Shown here: piece by piece, positions 36,630-46,912 of the stretch | Position numbering within the stretch: position 1 is the first letter of the stretch | Layout of the letters: each line of letters begins with the position of its first letter | Translations under genes and position numbers: made by a program | Notes under the pieces: model-generated | Database searches by the model: none | What the model saw: only the letters and a program-made list of their open reading frames with translations | What the model was told of the DNA's origin: nothing | Origin: Neoalteromonas flava | Lineage (GTDB): Bacteria; Pseudomonadota; Gammaproteobacteria; Enterobacterales; Alteromonadaceae | Direction of reading: 5' to 3' | Assembly: GCF_002807685.1 (NCBI RefSeq) | Contig: NZ_PEAX01000006.1 | Coordinates: 62,001-126,000, forward strand | Length of the DNA: 64,000 nt

Positions 36630-37505
36630 TTAGTTTGTATCCGTGCCGATTTTATCTTGCGTTTGCGTGTCAAAATCACTGGCGTCATGTCGCTCGTGTA
36701 ATTGCCCCGCAGGATCTCCCCACGTACGATTGACCATTTTACCTCGCTTAACCGCAGGTCGAGCAGCAATATGCTCGGCCCAAGCCAACAGGTGCGAATA
36801 ACTTTTGACATCTAGAAATTCAGCAGCCTCATACAAATAACCCAAGACCATAGCGCCATACCAAGGCCAAATGGCCATATCCGCGATGCTGTATTCATCA
36901 CCCAGGATAAACTCTCGACCAGCCAAGTGCTTATCAAGCACGTCCAATTGCCGTTTCACCTCCATAGCGTAACGGTCGATTGGATACTGGTATTTTTCCG
37001 GAGCGTAAGCGTAAAAATGGCCAAACCCGCCCCCCAACATCGGCGCACTTCCCATTTGCCAGAATAACCAATTCATGCACTCAGCTCGTAGCGAAGGATC
37101 AGCCGGAATAAAGCGCTGAAATTTATCGGCCAAATAGAGCAATATCGAGCCTGATTCGAAGAGACGAGTGGCCGGCTGCGTGCTTGTATCTAGCATAGCT
37201 GGAATTTTAGAATTAGGGTTTACCGCAACAAATCCTGATGAAAACTGAGCACCGTCCATAATATCAATCAGAAAAGCATCGTATTCGGCACCGTGTTCAC
37301 CCGCTGCGAGCAACTCTTCCAACAAAATGGTTACCTTTACTCCGTTTGGTGTGGCTACCGAATATAGTTGCAATGGGTGTTTTCCTTGCGGTAGCTCCTG
37401 CTCATGAGTAGCCCCTGAGATTGGCCGGTTAATATTAGCAAACTTGCCGCCACTAGCTTTATCCCAGGTCCAGACTTTCGGTGGTACGTACACATTTTTC
37501 GCCAT
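36630..37505 (-). CDS. yghU: Glutathione-dependent disulfide-bond oxidoreductase YghU
   Basis: Nu-class glutathione S-transferase homologue with disulfide reductase activity toward small disulfides and organic peroxides (known for E. coli YghU). 291 residues (288 in E. coli) with near-continuous similarity: KVWTWDKASGGKFANINRPI at the start, PNGVKVTILLEELLAAGEHG, VNPNSKIPAMLD (GSH contact), FESGSILLYLADKF, GGGFGHFYAYAPEK, and the end LHERHDASDFDTQTQDK. GGGAT precedes the ATG. Cytoplasmic. Stands alone between ybjQ and the end of the dapE operon. Confidence 0.97.
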   Translation of the reverse strand: MAKNVYVPPKVWTWDKASGGKFANINRPISGATHEQELPQGKHPLQLYSVATPNGVKVTILLEELLAAGEHGAEYDAFLIDIMDGAQFSSGFVAVNPNSKIPAMLDTSTQPATRLFESGSILLYLADKFQRFIPADPSLRAECMNWLFWQMGSAPMLGGGFGHFYAYAPEKYQYPIDRYAMEVKRQLDVLDKHLAGREFILGDEYSIADMAIWPWYGAMVLGYLYEAAEFLDVKSYSHLLAWAEHIAARPAVKRGKMVNRTWGDPAGQLHERHDASDFDTQTQDKIGTDTN

Positions 37506-37577
37506 TGTAATCCCTTATTTCTTTTTTTCAGATAGTTAGTAACAAGACCGCTCTGCCAGCAAAAAAATTCTCAGCGC

Positions 37578-37904
37578 TTAAGCGTCTGAATAACGCACTG
37601 CCGTGCCCGCAATACTAACCATCAACATACTGCCTTTATCGCCAATTACCTGATAATCGATATCAATACCAATCACTGCATTGGCGCCTAGCATTCGAGC
37701 CTCTTGTTCGATTTCAGCAAACGCAATTTTGCGCGCGCGGGTGAGTTCATCCTCATAGGACCCTGATCGACCACCGACAATGTCACGAATAGAGGCAAAG
37801 AGATCTTTGAATAGATTAGCGCCCATCACAGCTTCACCGACTACGATGCCGTAATAGTTGTCGATATTTTTGCCTTGTAGCTGGTTGGTAGTAGTTACAA
37901 TCAT
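37578..37904 (-). CDS. ybjQ: YbjQ family protein
   Basis: 108-residue member of the YbjQ/UPF0145 family (PF01906), which forms pentamers and has no established function. Matches E. coli YbjQ (107): ITTxxLQG-like start ([18 protein letters not shown]), [32 protein letters not shown], and [16 protein letters not shown]. Start codon overlaps the HIT-gene stop (ATGA), last gene of astE-HIT-ybjQ. Confidence 0.95.
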   Translation of the reverse strand: MIVTTTNQLQGKNIDNYYGIVVGEAVMGANLFKDLFASIRDIVGGRSGSYEDELTRARKIAFAEIEQEARMLGANAVIGIDIDYQVIGDKGSMLMVSIAGTAVRYSDA

Positions 37905-38329
37905 ACGAGTTCCTTCAAAGTTAAATAGTCTTGTAGTTGTTGTTTTATTTTAGTCACTTCTGCTTGATTATAGGGCCTTGCAGGCACTGCATTCCATATC
38001 GGTTTTGGCCACGCCGCATCATTAACAAAACGCGCTACGTGATGAATGTGCAATTGCTTTACCACATTCCCTAGCGCCGCTATATTAAGCTTATCGGGCT
38101 TAAAATTAGCCTGCAAGAAGCGACTAATCGCGTTACTTTCTCTCAGCAACTGTAACTGTTCAGCGTCGTCTAAGTCGAGTAACTCAGTTGCTCCTGCAAT
38201 GCGTGGAACCAGAATTAACCAAGGATAATTGGCATCCTTATTAAGTAACAGCTCACACAATGGCAATGAATGCAAATGTTCGCAATCATTGGCTAAGCGA
38301 GAGTCGAGTTCAAATCCCTTAGTCATCAA
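37901..38329 (-). CDS. HIT-domain protein
   Basis: 142-residue histidine-triad hydrolase or transferase acting on nucleotide conjugates. Core: [20 protein letters not shown], then [22 protein letters not shown], where QLHIHHVAR matches the HxHx triad; in relatives this reads QLHVHVIAR, so the third His is shifted by one position, a minor oddity. It overlaps astE upstream by 11 bp and ybjQ downstream by 4 bp. Substrate not known. Confidence 0.87.
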   Translation of the reverse strand: MMTKGFELDSRLANDCEHLHSLPLCELLLNKDANYPWLILVPRIAGATELLDLDDAEQLQLLRESNAISRFLQANFKPDKLNIAALGNVVKQLHIHHVARFVNDAAWPKPIWNAVPARPYNQAEVTKIKQQLQDYLTLKELV

Positions 38330-39389
38330 GCACGCTCAGCTCTGTGGGAATAACGGTTAGCAATGCCCGTTGTCCTTTAGCTACACTGGCATTAGGAAAC
38401 ACGATTGCTTCTCCGTCATATTCAGCAACATACTTTGCACCATTTTCTGAAGCGAGGACCGTGCCTTTCGGATAATCGGTGAAATTAGCGGTGTCGTCGG
38501 CAAAATGCAAAGTAAAGTCATCTTGCTGTTTATTAATCACTTGATTGACACGGTAAATTAGTAAATCCTGCAAAGCAATCGCTGGCGCTTGGTAGTTCGG
38601 GTCACACACCAGTTGAGTTATGGCACGCTTGGCATCAGCAAATCGGCTCATATCATTTTCTCCAAAGGCACGCACTTTACCTAATTCAACCGTAAACCCG
38701 TGCGCGTTGAACTGCGTTGAAGAAAAATAACTAAACGTTGTTGTAGGGCTTTCAGAAAGCAAAATCGTGCGCACCCCACAATCGGCTAAAAATGCAAGTT
38801 GAGAGCGACTGTGCTGGCGGTTGTGAAGCAGCGGATAGACCACGAACTTCTCATTTTTTGAGGCACGAATAGCGGTGTGCAAGTCATAATGTAGACGACT
38901 CGTTATCGCCTCGTGCTGCCGATAAAACTGCGCTACTAGTTCCTCTAAATGCTTGGCTCTCACCCGCTCTGGGTTAATGGGTCCTGGACCAGCGCTGTGC
39001 GCGCCGGAAAACAAGCGATTCATATTCTCTTCACAAAACCGCTCGGCAATATCCATTGCTGGCAAATTACCAAAAATAAACAAAACCGGATGCGCGCATG
39101 TTGACTTACCTGCCAATAAATCTTGCACCAGCGCATCGAGGATTTCGATTGGTGCGGTTTCATTACCATGAATACCACAGGACAACACGATAGCGCGGGG
39201 CTCCTCAGCTGCAGGTTTAGGAGGGCTAAACTCAATGACCCCTTCCGCATGACAGATCACGCTAGTGCCGTCAGATAAGTTCGTGTTCACTGGATTGCTA
39301 AAATGCTGAGGCTCTTGCCGACTTAGCGTTAAAAAGCCCTCGAGCTTAATACGATTAATAAGTTCCATAGTTTCCACATAATGACTCAT
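38319..39389 (-). CDS. astE: Succinylglutamate desuccinylase
   Basis: Zinc M14-like hydrolase that releases glutamate and succinate from N-succinylglutamate, last step of the AST arginine-catabolic pathway. Motifs: VLSCGIHGNETAPIEILDAL (His and Glu metal ligands), MNRLFSG, DLHTAIRAS (third ligand), and the Glu of FTVELGKVR. About 349-356 residues depending on start: ATG 39389 has no ribosome-binding site, while ATG 39368 (MELINRIKLEGF) has GGA 5-6 nt upstream and may be the true start. No other ast gene lies in the window. Confidence 0.93.
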   Translation of the reverse strand: MSHYVETMELINRIKLEGFLTLSRQEPQHFSNPVNTNLSDGTSVICHAEGVIEFSPPKPAAEEPRAIVLSCGIHGNETAPIEILDALVQDLLAGKSTCAHPVLFIFGNLPAMDIAERFCEENMNRLFSGAHSAGPGPINPERVRAKHLEELVAQFYRQHEAITSRLHYDLHTAIRASKNEKFVVYPLLHNRQHSRSQLAFLADCGVRTILLSESPTTTFSYFSSTQFNAHGFTVELGKVRAFGENDMSRFADAKRAITQLVCDPNYQAPAIALQDLLIYRVNQVINKQQDDFTLHFADDTANFTDYPKGTVLASENGAKYVAEYDGEAIVFPNASVAKGQRALLTVIPTELSVLDD

Positions 39390-39428
39390 GTATGTGTATG
39401 GTAACTGATTCTAGTGCTGAAGTAAGGC

Positions 39429-40763
39429 TTATGAAGACTGTCTTTGCGAATGCAGTGGAGATGTGCCGACTGAGATATCCGTGTGTGCGAATTGCACAAA
39501 CTCATCAAATGGCAATGCTTTGGTAAACAAGAAGCCTTGCCCCTGCTCAATACCTACCTCTCGCAGTACATGTAAATGATGAACTGACTCTATGCCCTCG
39601 GCGACCACCTGGCATCCTTTAGCATCTCCAATCAATTTAACCGCTTGAATAATGGCTTGATTAATGGTGTCTTGCTCTAATTCAAGCACAAAGGTTTTAT
39701 CGATCTTAAGCGTATTAATCGCCAGTTCTCGAATATACGAAAGGTTAGAATAACCCTTTCCAAAATCATCAATACATATCGACAAGCCCAAGTGTCGCAG
39801 CTCATCTAACTGACGCTTCACCATTAAACTGTTGGATAAAGCCACGTCTTCAGTCAGTTCTAGTTCAAAGCGTGATAATGGAATTTCGTAGGTGGTTGAA
39901 AACTGTTGGAGATAAGAAACTAAACGAGAATCGTAAAGTTGCGTTGGCGAGATATTGACCGACAAGGTTAATATAAGGCCCTCTTGGGCAAACCGCCGCA
40001 TTTGCTTAAATGCATTTTCAATCGTCCAATAACCTAATTCATTCATCATGTTATAAGACTCAGCGGCCTCAATTAATGGCCCAGGAAACAACACACCATC
40101 TAAGGGATGGTTCCAACGCAATAAACATTCAGCGCCAATGATTTGCAAATTATTGAGCTGAATTTTAGGCTGAAAATACAGCTCTAGCTCACTATTATCA
40201 AGTGCCCGCTGGAGATCCGCTTTAAGGGTCAGACTACGCGCACTGACCTGATCTTTACGGTCTTGCAGAAAAGCAAAGTTTTGATACTTATTTTGCTTCG
40301 CTTGCTTTAACGCAGCTTCAGCACGGGCGACAAAATCGGTTATTTTGAATTTGCCGGTTTTACTGGCAGTCGAGCCCACATTAAAATCGGCAATAAAGGA
40401 ATGATCTGCGCGCTGGATGGGGGTTTTAAAATGCTCAACGAGGTGCTCAAACTTTCTCAGCAATTCAGTTTCTGACAGCTGCCCGGCAAACAACAAGGCG
40501 AATACATCACCACTGACCCGGCCTAATACCTGTGCATCTTTGAACAACATCCCAATGCGATTGGCGATAGACAGTAGGAATTCATCGCCAATGTGAGTAC
40601 CAAAACTGGTCGTCACATCGGAAAAACGAACCACGTCAATAAGCATGATCGAGATAGCATCATGTTGTTCTGCGCACTGCTCGATACAATGGATAAATGC
40701 GAAGCGATTAGGTATCGCATTTAATTTTGGATGAATACGGCTCAAAGGAACATCGCGGCTCAT
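39429..40763 (-). CDS. Degenerate-GGDEF / EAL protein (cyclic-di-GMP phosphodiesterase)
   Basis: 444-residue cytoplasmic protein without receiver or membrane segment. The GGDEF domain (about 15-160) keeps the fold but reads SGDVF (84-88) in place of GGDEF, so it should not make cyclic-di-GMP; such domains often bind GTP and regulate the partner EAL. The EAL domain (about 180-425) reads ECL (212-214) with ELYFQPKIQL before it and RFELELTEDVA, CIDDFGKGYSNLSY, NTLKIDKTF, VVAEGIES and GQGFLFTKALP after it; Glu and the double-Asp loop are present, so it is probably active. ATG 40763 is preferred over TTG 40769; no ribosome-binding site is visible. Monocistronic, downstream of the glgP terminator. 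Confidence 0.92.
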   Translation of the reverse strand: MSRDVPLSRIHPKLNAIPNRFAFIHCIEQCAEQHDAISIMLIDVVRFSDVTTSFGTHIGDEFLLSIANRIGMLFKDAQVLGRVSGDVFALLFAGQLSETELLRKFEHLVEHFKTPIQRADHSFIADFNVGSTASKTGKFKITDFVARAEAALKQAKQNKYQNFAFLQDRKDQVSARSLTLKADLQRALDNSELELYFQPKIQLNNLQIIGAECLLRWNHPLDGVLFPGPLIEAAESYNMMNELGYWTIENAFKQMRRFAQEGLILTLSVNISPTQLYDSRLVSYLQQFSTTYEIPLSRFELELTEDVALSNSLMVKRQLDELRHLGLSICIDDFGKGYSNLSYIRELAINTLKIDKTFVLELEQDTINQAIIQAVKLIGDAKGCQVVAEGIESVHHLHVLREVGIEQGQGFLFTKALPFDEFVQFAHTDISVGTSPLHSQRQSS

Positions 40764-40840
40764 TGGCAATTTTTACTGAGTGTAAAGCGAAAGTAATGCT
40801 TTGACTAGCACTCGCTATTCATGTGCTGAATTTTTAAACG

Positions 40841-40866
40841 AAAAAGGCGGGGTTACCGCCTTTTTT
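40841..40866 (-). terminator. Rho-independent terminator after glgP
   Basis: AAAAAGGCGG / CCGCCTTTTTT stem with a 5-nt loop, A and T runs on either side, 6 bp beyond the glgP stop. It is symmetrical and could work in both directions. Confidence 0.88.
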
Positions 40867-40871
40867 GTAAA

Positions 40872-43391
40872 CTATTCGTCCACTTTACAAGGGGTTAGTT
40901 GCCATACTCGAGACACATAATCCTTGATTGAGCGATCAGAGGTAAACTTGCCCATCATCGCTGTATTCATGATCGCCATTTTTGCCCAACGGGCTTTATC
41001 TCGATACGCTTGGTCAACGGCCTGCTGCGCCGCCGAATAGGATTCAAAGTCTGCTAAACACAAATATGGGTCGCCGCCCGATAACAGGCTGTGCTTAACC
41101 GATGCTAATTCACCGGGTTTGCCCGGGGTAAAGTAATCACTTTCCAGCCAGTCCAATATGGCTTTAATTTCACTATTTTTATAGTAGTAATCATCTGGAC
41201 TATAACCCTTTTGCTTTAATGCGGTCACTTCATCTACAGTAAGTCCAAAGATAAAGATATTGTCCTCGCCAACTTCTTCAGCAATTTCAATATTCGCCCC
41301 GTCTAGAGTCCCTACGGTCACTGCACCATTTAGCGCCAACTTCATATTGCCGGTACCTGAAGCTTCTTTACCGGCCGTAGAAATCTGTTCAGACACATCC
41401 GCCGCGGGGATCATTTTTTCCGCTAGCGACACCCGATAGTTGGGCAAAAAGACGACTTGAAGCTTCTGATTAACCCTTGGATCGTTATTGATCTTGTCGG
41501 CCACCTTATTGATGGCATAGATAATGTCCTTAGCTAGCTTGTAACCCGGCGCAGCTTTAGCACCAAAAATAAATACACGAGGATGGATATCGTAGCTAGG
41601 GTTTTCCAATAAACGACGATAAAGCGCCAGTATATGCAATAAATTCAAGTGCTGACGCTTGTATTCATGCAGACGTTTTATTTGAATATCGAAAATAGCA
41701 TCAGTGTTAACACTAAGCCCGGTTAACTCTTTGATTGTTGCTGCAAGCGCAACCTTATTATCTTGCTTCACTTGCATAAACTGTTTCTGGAATGCCTTAT
41801 TATCAGCAAATGCAGCTAAGCCAGTGAGCGAATCTAGGTCCATTGGCCAATGGTCACCGATTTTCTTATCAATCAACGCGGATAACGCAGGATTACAGGC
41901 CTTTAACCAGCGCCGTGGGGTTATACCGTTAGTCACATTGGTTAATTTCTTTGGCCATAACTGGTCGAACTCAGGAAACAAATTTTGTTTAACTAGTTTA
42001 CTGTGGATTTCTGCTACTCCGTTAACACGGAAAGAACCAATCACCGACAAGTTACCCATACGGATCATCTTTTCGCTACTTTCTTCAATAATTGAAAGTT
42101 TAGCTTTGATTTGATTATTGCCAGGCCATTGCTTTTCCACTTGCGTCATAAAACGATGATTGATTTCGTAAATGATCTCTAAATGGCGAGGCAAGATCTT
42201 TTCTAACATGCGTGCTGGCCATTTCTCCAACGCTTCTGGTAACAGTGTATGGTTTGTATAAGCGAAAGTATTGGTACAAATTTCCCAAGCCTTGTCCCAA
42301 TCAAGCTCAGCTCGATCGACCAATATTCGCATTAATTCGGGGATGGCTATCGCAGGGTGCGTATCGTTAAGTTGAATAACCACTTGGTCAGTAAACCGGC
42401 TCCAATCGTCTCCATGGGCACGCTTATAACGTCGAATAATATCTTTCAGTGAGCAAGCACAGAAAAAATACTGTTGGATCAAGCGAAGCTCTTTACCCGC
42501 CTCTGTTTCATCATTCGGATAAAGCACTTTAGAAATCGTTTCCGCTTGCACATTTTCGCGTTGTGCATCGACATAACCACCCGCATTAAATACATCCCAA
42601 TTAAAGTAATCTGAGGATTGGCTTTGCCATAAACGCAACACATTGACGGTTTTACCGCCGTAACCAACTACTGGAATATCCCACGGAACCCCTTTAACGA
42701 TGCTACCTGGGTGCCACTCTTTTTGGATCCGGCCATTCTCACCGTACTTAGTTTCAACGTAACCATAAAGAGATACTTCTTGAATAGACTCTGGGCGACA
42801 AATTTCCCAAGGATTACCATAATCGCGCCAGCTGTCTGGACGTTCAATTTGTGCGCCATTGCGAATTTCCTGGCGAAACAAGCCATGCTCGTAATGAATA
42901 CCATAACCAATCGCAGGCATTTCCATTGTCGCTAACGAGTCAATAAAGCACGCAGCAAGACGACCTAAGCCTCCATTACCAAGCGCCATGTCTGGCTCTT
43001 CTTCAAGCACATCGCTCAAATTAACGCCAAGCTCGGTAAGCGCTTCATTTGCAGTTTCAAACAAATCCAAATTATGCATGTTGTTTGACAACAAACGCCC
43101 CATCAAGAATTCAGCTGAGAAGTAGTGCACTGCACGGGTATCATTAAAATAGTGAGCTTTTTGGGTTTTTCTTAGGCCCTCTAGAACAAGCTCTTGAATG
43201 GCGGCGCAAGTTGCCTTCCACCAAGCGTGGTTATTCGCTTTATTCTCATCGGTGCCCAACGAGCAGTGTAAATGTTTGACGATCGCTGATTTGAGTTCGC
43301 CTTTACTCAATGCTGGCGTAGCTGTGCCCACTGATGAAGTGACTGCAGCATTGGTCTTAGACCGACGCGGTGATGCAACTTTTGTGTTCAT
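40872..43391 (-). CDS. glgP: Glycogen/maltodextrin phosphorylase
   Basis: PLP-dependent alpha-glucan phosphorylase (GT35), releasing glucose-1-phosphate. 839 residues, slightly longer than E. coli GlgP (815) because of a roughly 25-residue Ala/Ser-rich N-terminal extension. Conserved: [59 protein letters not shown], and the PLP-lysine region [24 protein letters not shown] lies 6 nt before the ATG. pgm (glucose-1-P to glucose-6-P) lies 208 bp upstream on the same strand. No glycogen-synthesis genes are in the window, so the substrate could be maltodextrin as well as glycogen. Confidence 0.96.
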   Translation of the reverse strand: MNTKVASPRRSKTNAAVTSSVGTATPALSKGELKSAIVKHLHCSLGTDENKANNHAWWKATCAAIQELVLEGLRKTQKAHYFNDTRAVHYFSAEFLMGRLLSNNMHNLDLFETANEALTELGVNLSDVLEEEPDMALGNGGLGRLAACFIDSLATMEMPAIGYGIHYEHGLFRQEIRNGAQIERPDSWRDYGNPWEICRPESIQEVSLYGYVETKYGENGRIQKEWHPGSIVKGVPWDIPVVGYGGKTVNVLRLWQSQSSDYFNWDVFNAGGYVDAQRENVQAETISKVLYPNDETEAGKELRLIQQYFFCACSLKDIIRRYKRAHGDDWSRFTDQVVIQLNDTHPAIAIPELMRILVDRAELDWDKAWEICTNTFAYTNHTLLPEALEKWPARMLEKILPRHLEIIYEINHRFMTQVEKQWPGNNQIKAKLSIIEESSEKMIRMGNLSVIGSFRVNGVAEIHSKLVKQNLFPEFDQLWPKKLTNVTNGITPRRWLKACNPALSALIDKKIGDHWPMDLDSLTGLAAFADNKAFQKQFMQVKQDNKVALAATIKELTGLSVNTDAIFDIQIKRLHEYKRQHLNLLHILALYRRLLENPSYDIHPRVFIFGAKAAPGYKLAKDIIYAINKVADKINNDPRVNQKLQVVFLPNYRVSLAEKMIPAADVSEQISTAGKEASGTGNMKLALNGAVTVGTLDGANIEIAEEVGEDNIFIFGLTVDEVTALKQKGYSPDDYYYKNSEIKAILDWLESDYFTPGKPGELASVKHSLLSGGDPYLCLADFESYSAAQQAVDQAYRDKARWAKMAIMNTAMMGKFTSDRSIKDYVSRVWQLTPCKVDE

Positions 43392-43599
43392 AATGCGCTC
43401 TCATTACTCATGTGAATTGACAAAGTTGTAATTAAACAACAGTTCGATAATGTCTTACCCAACAATATAGCAATGAAAAAAACGTTATTTTGTTAATTCT
43501 TTGTTAAATCACCTGTTTTTTGGCGTAAATTTAGCCACATTTAACATTTATTTAACATTTACTGATTGAATACGTTTGTAATAACCTCTTTGTATTAAG

Positions 43600-45240
43600 T
43601 TACTTTATTACATCGTCCACGATTTTTTGTGCTTCAGACAGAAGTTTCTGTAAGTGAGTTTCACCTAAAAAGCTTTCAGCATAGATTTTATACACGTTTT
43701 CCGTACCCGAGGGTCTTGCGGCAAACCAGCCATTGGTGGTGGACACTTTAACCCCGCCAATGGCGGCATTGTTTCCTGGCGCATGAGTCTGGATCTGGGT
43801 AATCTTTTCGCCAGCTAACGTTTCACTGGTAACCACGTCGGCTTGCATTTGTAATAATGCCTGCTTTTGCTCTAATTCAGCAGCTACGTCAATACGAGTA
43901 TACATGGGAGTACCAAACTGTTCTGTCAATTGAGCGTAGCGCTGACCTGGATCAACTTCAGTGACAGCCAAAATTTCAGCTGCTAGCAAGCACATGATAA
44001 AGCCATCTTTATCCGTCGCCCATGGTGTTCCATCGCGGCGCAGGAATATCCCCCCTGCACTTTCCTCGCCAGCAAAACCGATTGTCCCCTGAGTTAACCC
44101 ATCAACGAACCACTTGAAGCCTACTGGCATCTCAGCTAAACCACGTCCTAGATTAGTACATACGCGGTCAATCATACTTGAAGAAACTAAGGTTTTACCC
44201 ACTAGCAATCGCTCTGACCATTGCGGACGGTGTTGATACAAATAGTCGATGGCGACGGCGAGATAATGATTCGAATTCAACAGTCCGGCGCTGGGCGTAA
44301 CGATGCCATGGCGATCAAAGTCTGTGTCATTGCCAAACGCCACATCAAATCTTTGTGCCATATCGATGAGGCCAGCCATTGCATAGGGTGATGAGCAATC
44401 CATTCGTAACTTGCCATCCTTGTCACGCCGCATAAAAGCAAAGCGCTGGTCAACCTGCGGGTTAACCACTTCAATATTTAATCCATACTGCTGTGCAATC
44501 CGATCCCAATAGGCAACACCCGCCCCACCGAGCGGGTCACAGCCCATACGGATCTTAGCGTTTGCGATGGCTTGCATATCAATTACTTGATCTAAAGTGT
44601 CGATGTAATGCTTGGCAAAGTCGGTTTCGGTGACTTTCGCTGATTGCATAGCTGCGTTCAGACTGACCCTCTTAATCGCCCGCCCCCCGTCTCGCATAAT
44701 TGCGTTTGCGCGTGCCTGAATAATATTGGTCACATTGGTGTCAGCCGGGCCACCATGCGGCGGGTTATATTTAAATCCGCCATCTTCGGGGGGATTGTGT
44801 GACGGGGTTATAACAACCCCATCAGCCAGACCCGTAGTTTTGCCGCGATTAAAACTTAAGATTGCATGCGAAATGGCTGGCGTTGGAGTAAATCCGCCAT
44901 CCGCTTGGATCACAACTTCAACTGAATTTGCGACCAAAACTTCCAGCGCGGTGGCATGTGCAGGCTCACTAAGTGCATGGGTATCTTTACCAATGAACAA
45001 TGGTCCAGTGATACCCTGTTGTTGTCGGTACTCCGCGAGCGCCTGCGATATTGCCGCAATATGCAGGTCATTAAAGGACGCTAGAAATGCACTGCCGCGA
45101 TGCCCCGAAGTGCCAAAGGCTACTTGTTGGCGCGGATCATCAACATCAGGTTGGATGGTATAATAATCACTGACGAGTTTAGCGACATTAACCAATTGTG
45201 CTGGGTCAGCGGGTTGTCCTGCCTGCGGATGAATGGCCAT
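43600..45240 (-). CDS. pgm: Phosphoglucomutase (alpha-D-glucose phosphate-specific)
   Basis: Interconverts glucose-1-P and glucose-6-P, linking glucan breakdown and sugar-nucleotide synthesis to glycolysis. 546 residues, identical to E. coli Pgm. Features: [20 protein letters not shown], phospho-Ser loop [20 protein letters not shown], metal loop [13 protein letters not shown] (DxDxD-like), sugar loop [14 protein letters not shown], and phosphate-binding [14 protein letters not shown] at the end. AAGGA is 7 nt before the ATG. It follows seqA by 24 bp, the same seqA-pgm order as E. coli. Confidence 0.98.
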   Translation of the reverse strand: MAIHPQAGQPADPAQLVNVAKLVSDYYTIQPDVDDPRQQVAFGTSGHRGSAFLASFNDLHIAAISQALAEYRQQQGITGPLFIGKDTHALSEPAHATALEVLVANSVEVVIQADGGFTPTPAISHAILSFNRGKTTGLADGVVITPSHNPPEDGGFKYNPPHGGPADTNVTNIIQARANAIMRDGGRAIKRVSLNAAMQSAKVTETDFAKHYIDTLDQVIDMQAIANAKIRMGCDPLGGAGVAYWDRIAQQYGLNIEVVNPQVDQRFAFMRRDKDGKLRMDCSSPYAMAGLIDMAQRFDVAFGNDTDFDRHGIVTPSAGLLNSNHYLAVAIDYLYQHRPQWSERLLVGKTLVSSSMIDRVCTNLGRGLAEMPVGFKWFVDGLTQGTIGFAGEESAGGIFLRRDGTPWATDKDGFIMCLLAAEILAVTEVDPGQRYAQLTEQFGTPMYTRIDVAAELEQKQALLQMQADVVTSETLAGEKITQIQTHAPGNNAAIGGVKVSTTNGWFAARPSGTENVYKIYAESFLGETHLQKLLSEAQKIVDDVIK

Positions 45241-45264
45241 AGTAGTATCCTTATTATGAGTGTC

Positions 45265-45828
45265 TTACGCTTGGGTTAATCCTGCAATAATTGCGTCTTG
45301 CTGAGATGGAGAGTAGCCGAGTACTTCAGCGACTTGGCGCAGGATCGCCGCTTTTTTGCCGGTATTATTGTTAGTTACCACCCAATAATCTGAACCAGGG
45401 ATCGCTTTGGGGTTGGTACTGCTACCCGTGGCTAGCAATTGTTCTTTGGTGATAGCAAAATAATCTCTTCCTTTACCTTTTATTGCCAATACACGCGAAT
45501 AGTCGGCTTTATGATGAGTATGTAATTCACCCAGCAACAGCAAAAAGCGTTCAACTACCGTATTGCACTGCGCAAGTGCCTTACTATCCGGAGTAAACGT
45601 TGCAGTCATTGGTGCTGCAGATACAGCAGCATCAGCAGAAGAGGCAACAATGGTAGCACTGGCTTCGGCTACCTCAACCTTTTGTGACGCACTTGCCACT
45701 GGTTGTGTTTGTGCTGCATCCTCGGGTAACAACAAACGCCGTAAAATATCAGAAGCGTCTTCACCAATATATTTGGTTTGCGCCGCAATAAAGGCATAAA
45801 GCTCGTCGTCAATGGTAATGGTTTTCAT
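45265..45828 (-). CDS. seqA: Replication-initiation negative modulator SeqA
   Basis: Binds hemimethylated GATC sites, sequesters oriC and organises new DNA; it occurs with Dam methylation in Gammaproteobacteria. ATG 45828 has AGGA 5-6 nt upstream and gives 187 residues (181 in E. coli); a longer frame to 45906 is not supported. N-terminal oligomerisation domain (MKTITIDDELYAFIAAQTKY, ASDILRRLL), a linker of about 55 residues rich in Ala/Ser/Val, longer than in E. coli, then the DNA-binding domain (VVERFLLLLGELHTHH, LAIKGKGRDYFA, GSDYWVVTNNNTGKKAAIL). A perfect TATAAT lies about 35 bp upstream on the minus strand. Confidence 0.97.
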   Translation of the reverse strand: MKTITIDDELYAFIAAQTKYIGEDASDILRRLLLPEDAAQTQPVASASQKVEVAEASATIVASSADAAVSAAPMTATFTPDSKALAQCNTVVERFLLLLGELHTHHKADYSRVLAIKGKGRDYFAITKEQLLATGSSTNPKAIPGSDYWVVTNNNTGKKAAILRQVAEVLGYSPSQQDAIIAGLTQA

Positions 45829-45984
45829 GCAAGTCCTTGTTATTTTTTGGCACCTATTATAGGCATAGCAAAAGATAAAATCATGACAATAATCCGATTT
45901 ACCCATACGTCGGTATCAAAAGGAAATCCTGATCAAGCGGCAAAACTCAGCTAAAGTTTAAAGATGCGCAAAAAAGAGCTGTCT

Positions 45985-46893
45985 ATGAATAACACAATTA
46001 CTCCTATTATTTCGGCTTTGGATAAAGTCATTATTGGTAAGACCCATGCGACTAAGCTGGCTGTCAGTTGTTTACTGAGCCATGGCCATCTACTCATAGA
46101 AGATCTTCCTGGTATGGGAAAAACTACTCTATCGCACGCCCTTGCTAACTTGTTCGGTATGGAGTATTCACGTATTCAGTTCACCTCAGACCTACTCCCT
46201 GCGGATATGCTTGGTGCTAATATCTTCGACGTGCAAAAACAGCAATTTACCTTTCATGCAGGACCAATTTTTAGCCAAGTGGTACTCGCTGATGAAATCA
46301 ATCGCGCGAGCCCTAAAACCCAAAGTGCTTTGCTTGAAGCCATGGAGGAGCGGCAGGTCAGTCTAGATGGCGAAACCTATCCGCTTCCATCACCCTTTTT
46401 TGTCATTGCGACGCAAAACCCAATGCATCAATCCGGCACTTATCCGTTACCCGAATCACAACTCGATCGTTTCTTAATGCGGATCACGCTCGGTTACCCG
46501 AATTGGCAAGCAGAGAAGCAAATGCTATTGGAACAGCAACCAAGTGAGCTAGCCCCAATTGCATCAGCGCAACAACTCCAAGAATGGCAGCAGCAAGTTA
46601 ATACAGTGCACAGCTCAGACGCCGTCATCGAATATATACTTCGCTTAGTCAACCATAGTCGCGAATCAGGACTGTATACCAATCCCTTGTCCCCGCGTGC
46701 GAGCAAAGCACTCTTGCGCGCATCCAAAGCATGGGCGTGGATGGAAGGTCGCGATTTTGTCATGCCAGAAGATGTACAGCAGATTTTTGCTGCCGTTGCC
46801 GAGCATCGATTGCGCCTACCGAATAGTGAGGCCGACTTATCGACACGGGTAAGTGAAAAATTATTGGCCGCTGTCGATCCAATTGCTGCTTGA
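45985..46893 (+). CDS. MoxR-family AAA+ ATPase
   Basis: 302-residue MoxR AAA+ protein, chaperone-like ATPases usually paired with DUF58/VWA proteins. ATG 45985 has AAGAG 6 nt upstream (ATG 45964 is an alternative). Walker A EDLPGMGKTTLSHAL, Walker B VVLADEINRASPKTQSALLEAMEE, sensor 1 VIATQNPMHQSGTYPLPESQLDRF, and the lid domain with SPRASKALLRASKAWA. First gene of the MoxR-DUF58-TgpA operon; divergent from seqA across about 155 bp. Confidence 0.94.
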   Translation: MNNTITPIISALDKVIIGKTHATKLAVSCLLSHGHLLIEDLPGMGKTTLSHALANLFGMEYSRIQFTSDLLPADMLGANIFDVQKQQFTFHAGPIFSQVVLADEINRASPKTQSALLEAMEERQVSLDGETYPLPSPFFVIATQNPMHQSGTYPLPESQLDRFLMRITLGYPNWQAEKQMLLEQQPSELAPIASAQQLQEWQQQVNTVHSSDAVIEYILRLVNHSRESGLYTNPLSPRASKALLRASKAWAWMEGRDFVMPEDVQQIFAAVAEHRLRLPNSEADLSTRVSEKLLAAVDPIAA

Positions 46894-46912
46894 TTTGAGC
46901 AACTGACTACCC

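Noticed and set aside
43520-43565. Repeated TTAACATTTA-like motifs upstream of glgP, considered as operator sites
   Set aside because: Simple AT-rich repetition without dyad symmetry or a recognisable regulator motif.
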